Of a DNA stretch of 5,223 bases, positions 4,889 to 5,223 are shown one piece after another. This DNA is from Acidimicrobiaceae bacterium. GTDB lineage: Bacteria; Actinomycetota; Acidimicrobiia; Acidimicrobiales; RAAP-2. Positions within the stretch are counted from its first letter, which is position 1. Each line of letters begins with the position of its first letter. The notes beneath the pieces are model-generated. The model was not told where the DNA came from. It saw nothing but the letters and a program-made list of their open reading frames with translations, and searched no databases. The stretch is from contig JAUTXB010000223.1 of the NCBI GenBank assembly GCA_030838245.1, positions 1 through 5,223 of the forward strand. The letters are read 5' to 3'. The position numbers were made by a program, and so were the translations under genes.

Positions 4889-5020
4889 ACGCCCGCCGCC
4901 CCTGCTCCGGTGCATCAGCATCAGCAAAGCCCTCACCCGGCACCTCGCCGGCGGAGACACCCGAGAAGGCGGTGGCTCTTTAGTTTTCATCGCAGGAGAC
5001 TGCAGGACTGAGGTCACTTG

Positions 5021-5223
5021 ATGGGCAGGAAGACCAGGGTTGAGCTGGAGGACGTGTGGCCTAGGGAGCCACGCTGTCGGATCTGTCGTGATGAGACTGT
5101 GCGCATTCTGGTCAACGAGTTGCTGGACTGGCACGGAGCCCCGATCATTCTGGGCCGTGGCAAGACACACCGGATCACTTACGCGGATATCCTGCGTGCC
5201 CTCAGCGAGGGCCGTGACAAGAG
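5021..5223 (+). CDS. CxxC-containing hypothetical protein, cut by the window end
   Basis: The first 67 residues are present and the frame is open at the window edge. GAGGT (5010-5014) lies 6 nt before the ATG at 5021. The sequence begins MGRKTRVELEDVWPREPRCR, followed by a C19-x-x-C22 pair (CRICRDE), a helix VNELLDWHG, a strand APIILG, and a helix ITYADILRAL. The CxxC pair with nearby H39 and H50 could bind zinc, but the second half of the site is not certain in what is visible. Small proteins with this CRxCRDE and LLDWHG pattern seem familiar from actinobacterial mobile elements, though I know no function. It probably belongs to the next block of element genes. Confidence 0.75.
   Translation, partial: MGRKTRVELEDVWPREPRCRICRDETVRILVNELLDWHGAPIILGRGKTHRITYADILRALSEGRDK

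Noticed and set aside
4750..4983. 77-codon ATG ORF in the same non-coding stretch
   Set aside because: There is no ribosome site, the first third is the A+T-rich repeat region, and the rest is a low-complexity Ser/Ala/Pro sequence; it is probably not a gene.
4740..5021. 93-codon GTG-start ORF between the replication gene and the last gene
   Set aside because: Its overlaps with both neighbours (GTGA and TGATG) are suggestive, but it runs through the A+T-rich repeats, uses many codons rare in such genomes (ATA, TTA, AGA, CTA), lacks a domain and has no third-position GC bias.
1..5223. CRISPR array, rRNA, insertion sequence or transposase
   Set aside because: No regularly spaced repeats, rRNA-like sequence, transposase motif or terminal inverted repeats of an insertion sequence were seen; the repeats present are those around 4687-4831 and 2038-2067.

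Overview
The window looks like the left end of a small integrated mobile element in a high-GC actinobacterium. The GC-rich coding, GTG/ATG starts with strong Shine-Dalgarno sites, and the integrase, helix-turn-helix and replication families all suggest Actinomycetota, probably Mycobacteriales (Rhodococcus, Gordonia, Nocardia or Mycobacterium relatives). The genus cannot be fixed from this sequence.

Layout. Positions 36-109 hold an intact tRNA-Pro(GGG), followed by a long hairpin at 127-160. The minus strand then carries a two-gene unit, read toward the tRNA. It encodes a 205-aa protein with a C-terminal helix-turn-helix (1400-2017) and, 10 bp downstream, a tyrosine integrase with all six catalytic residues (196-1389). 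Integrase beside the 3' end of a tRNA gene is the classic sign of tRNA-targeted integration, so the tRNA 3' half is the likely attachment core. A divergent control region (2018-2134) carries two copies of TACGCACC around the palindrome GTTGCAAC.

The plus strand then carries an excisionase/AlpA-like protein (2135-2341), two very short coupled ORFs (2341-2484 and 2481-2570), and an acidic protein built of three degenerate repeats (2563-2955). A hairpin terminator candidate follows at 2980-3004. A second unit begins with another small helix-turn-helix protein (3141-3368), then a 24-codon leader-like ORF (3365-3439) and a 435-aa replication protein (3436-4743), joined by ATGA overlaps.

The replication protein is the most unusual gene. 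It has the start of a primase-polymerase domain, up to a DxD motif, joined directly to a RecA/RepA-like ATPase that lacks its Walker A loop but keeps Walker B. Most of the primase and the P-loop seem to have been lost in frame. The end of this gene and the following non-coding stretch (4687-4831) hold repeated AATTCATCAGTT motifs in both orientations, a 19-bp perfect inverted repeat and an A+T-rich segment, which together are a good candidate replication origin with iterons. A further hairpin (4867-4888) and the start of a CxxC-containing gene (5021 to the window end) follow.

How it may work together: integrase and the excisionase-like protein would control insertion and exit at tRNA-Pro. The divergent region would switch between the integration unit and the excision/replication unit, and the replication protein would act at the origin next to it. 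The order int, regulator, divergent xis, rep, ori is also the left half of phage-inducible chromosomal islands, so a phage satellite is a reasonable hypothesis alongside an integrative plasmid. The packaging or transfer genes that would decide this lie outside the window.
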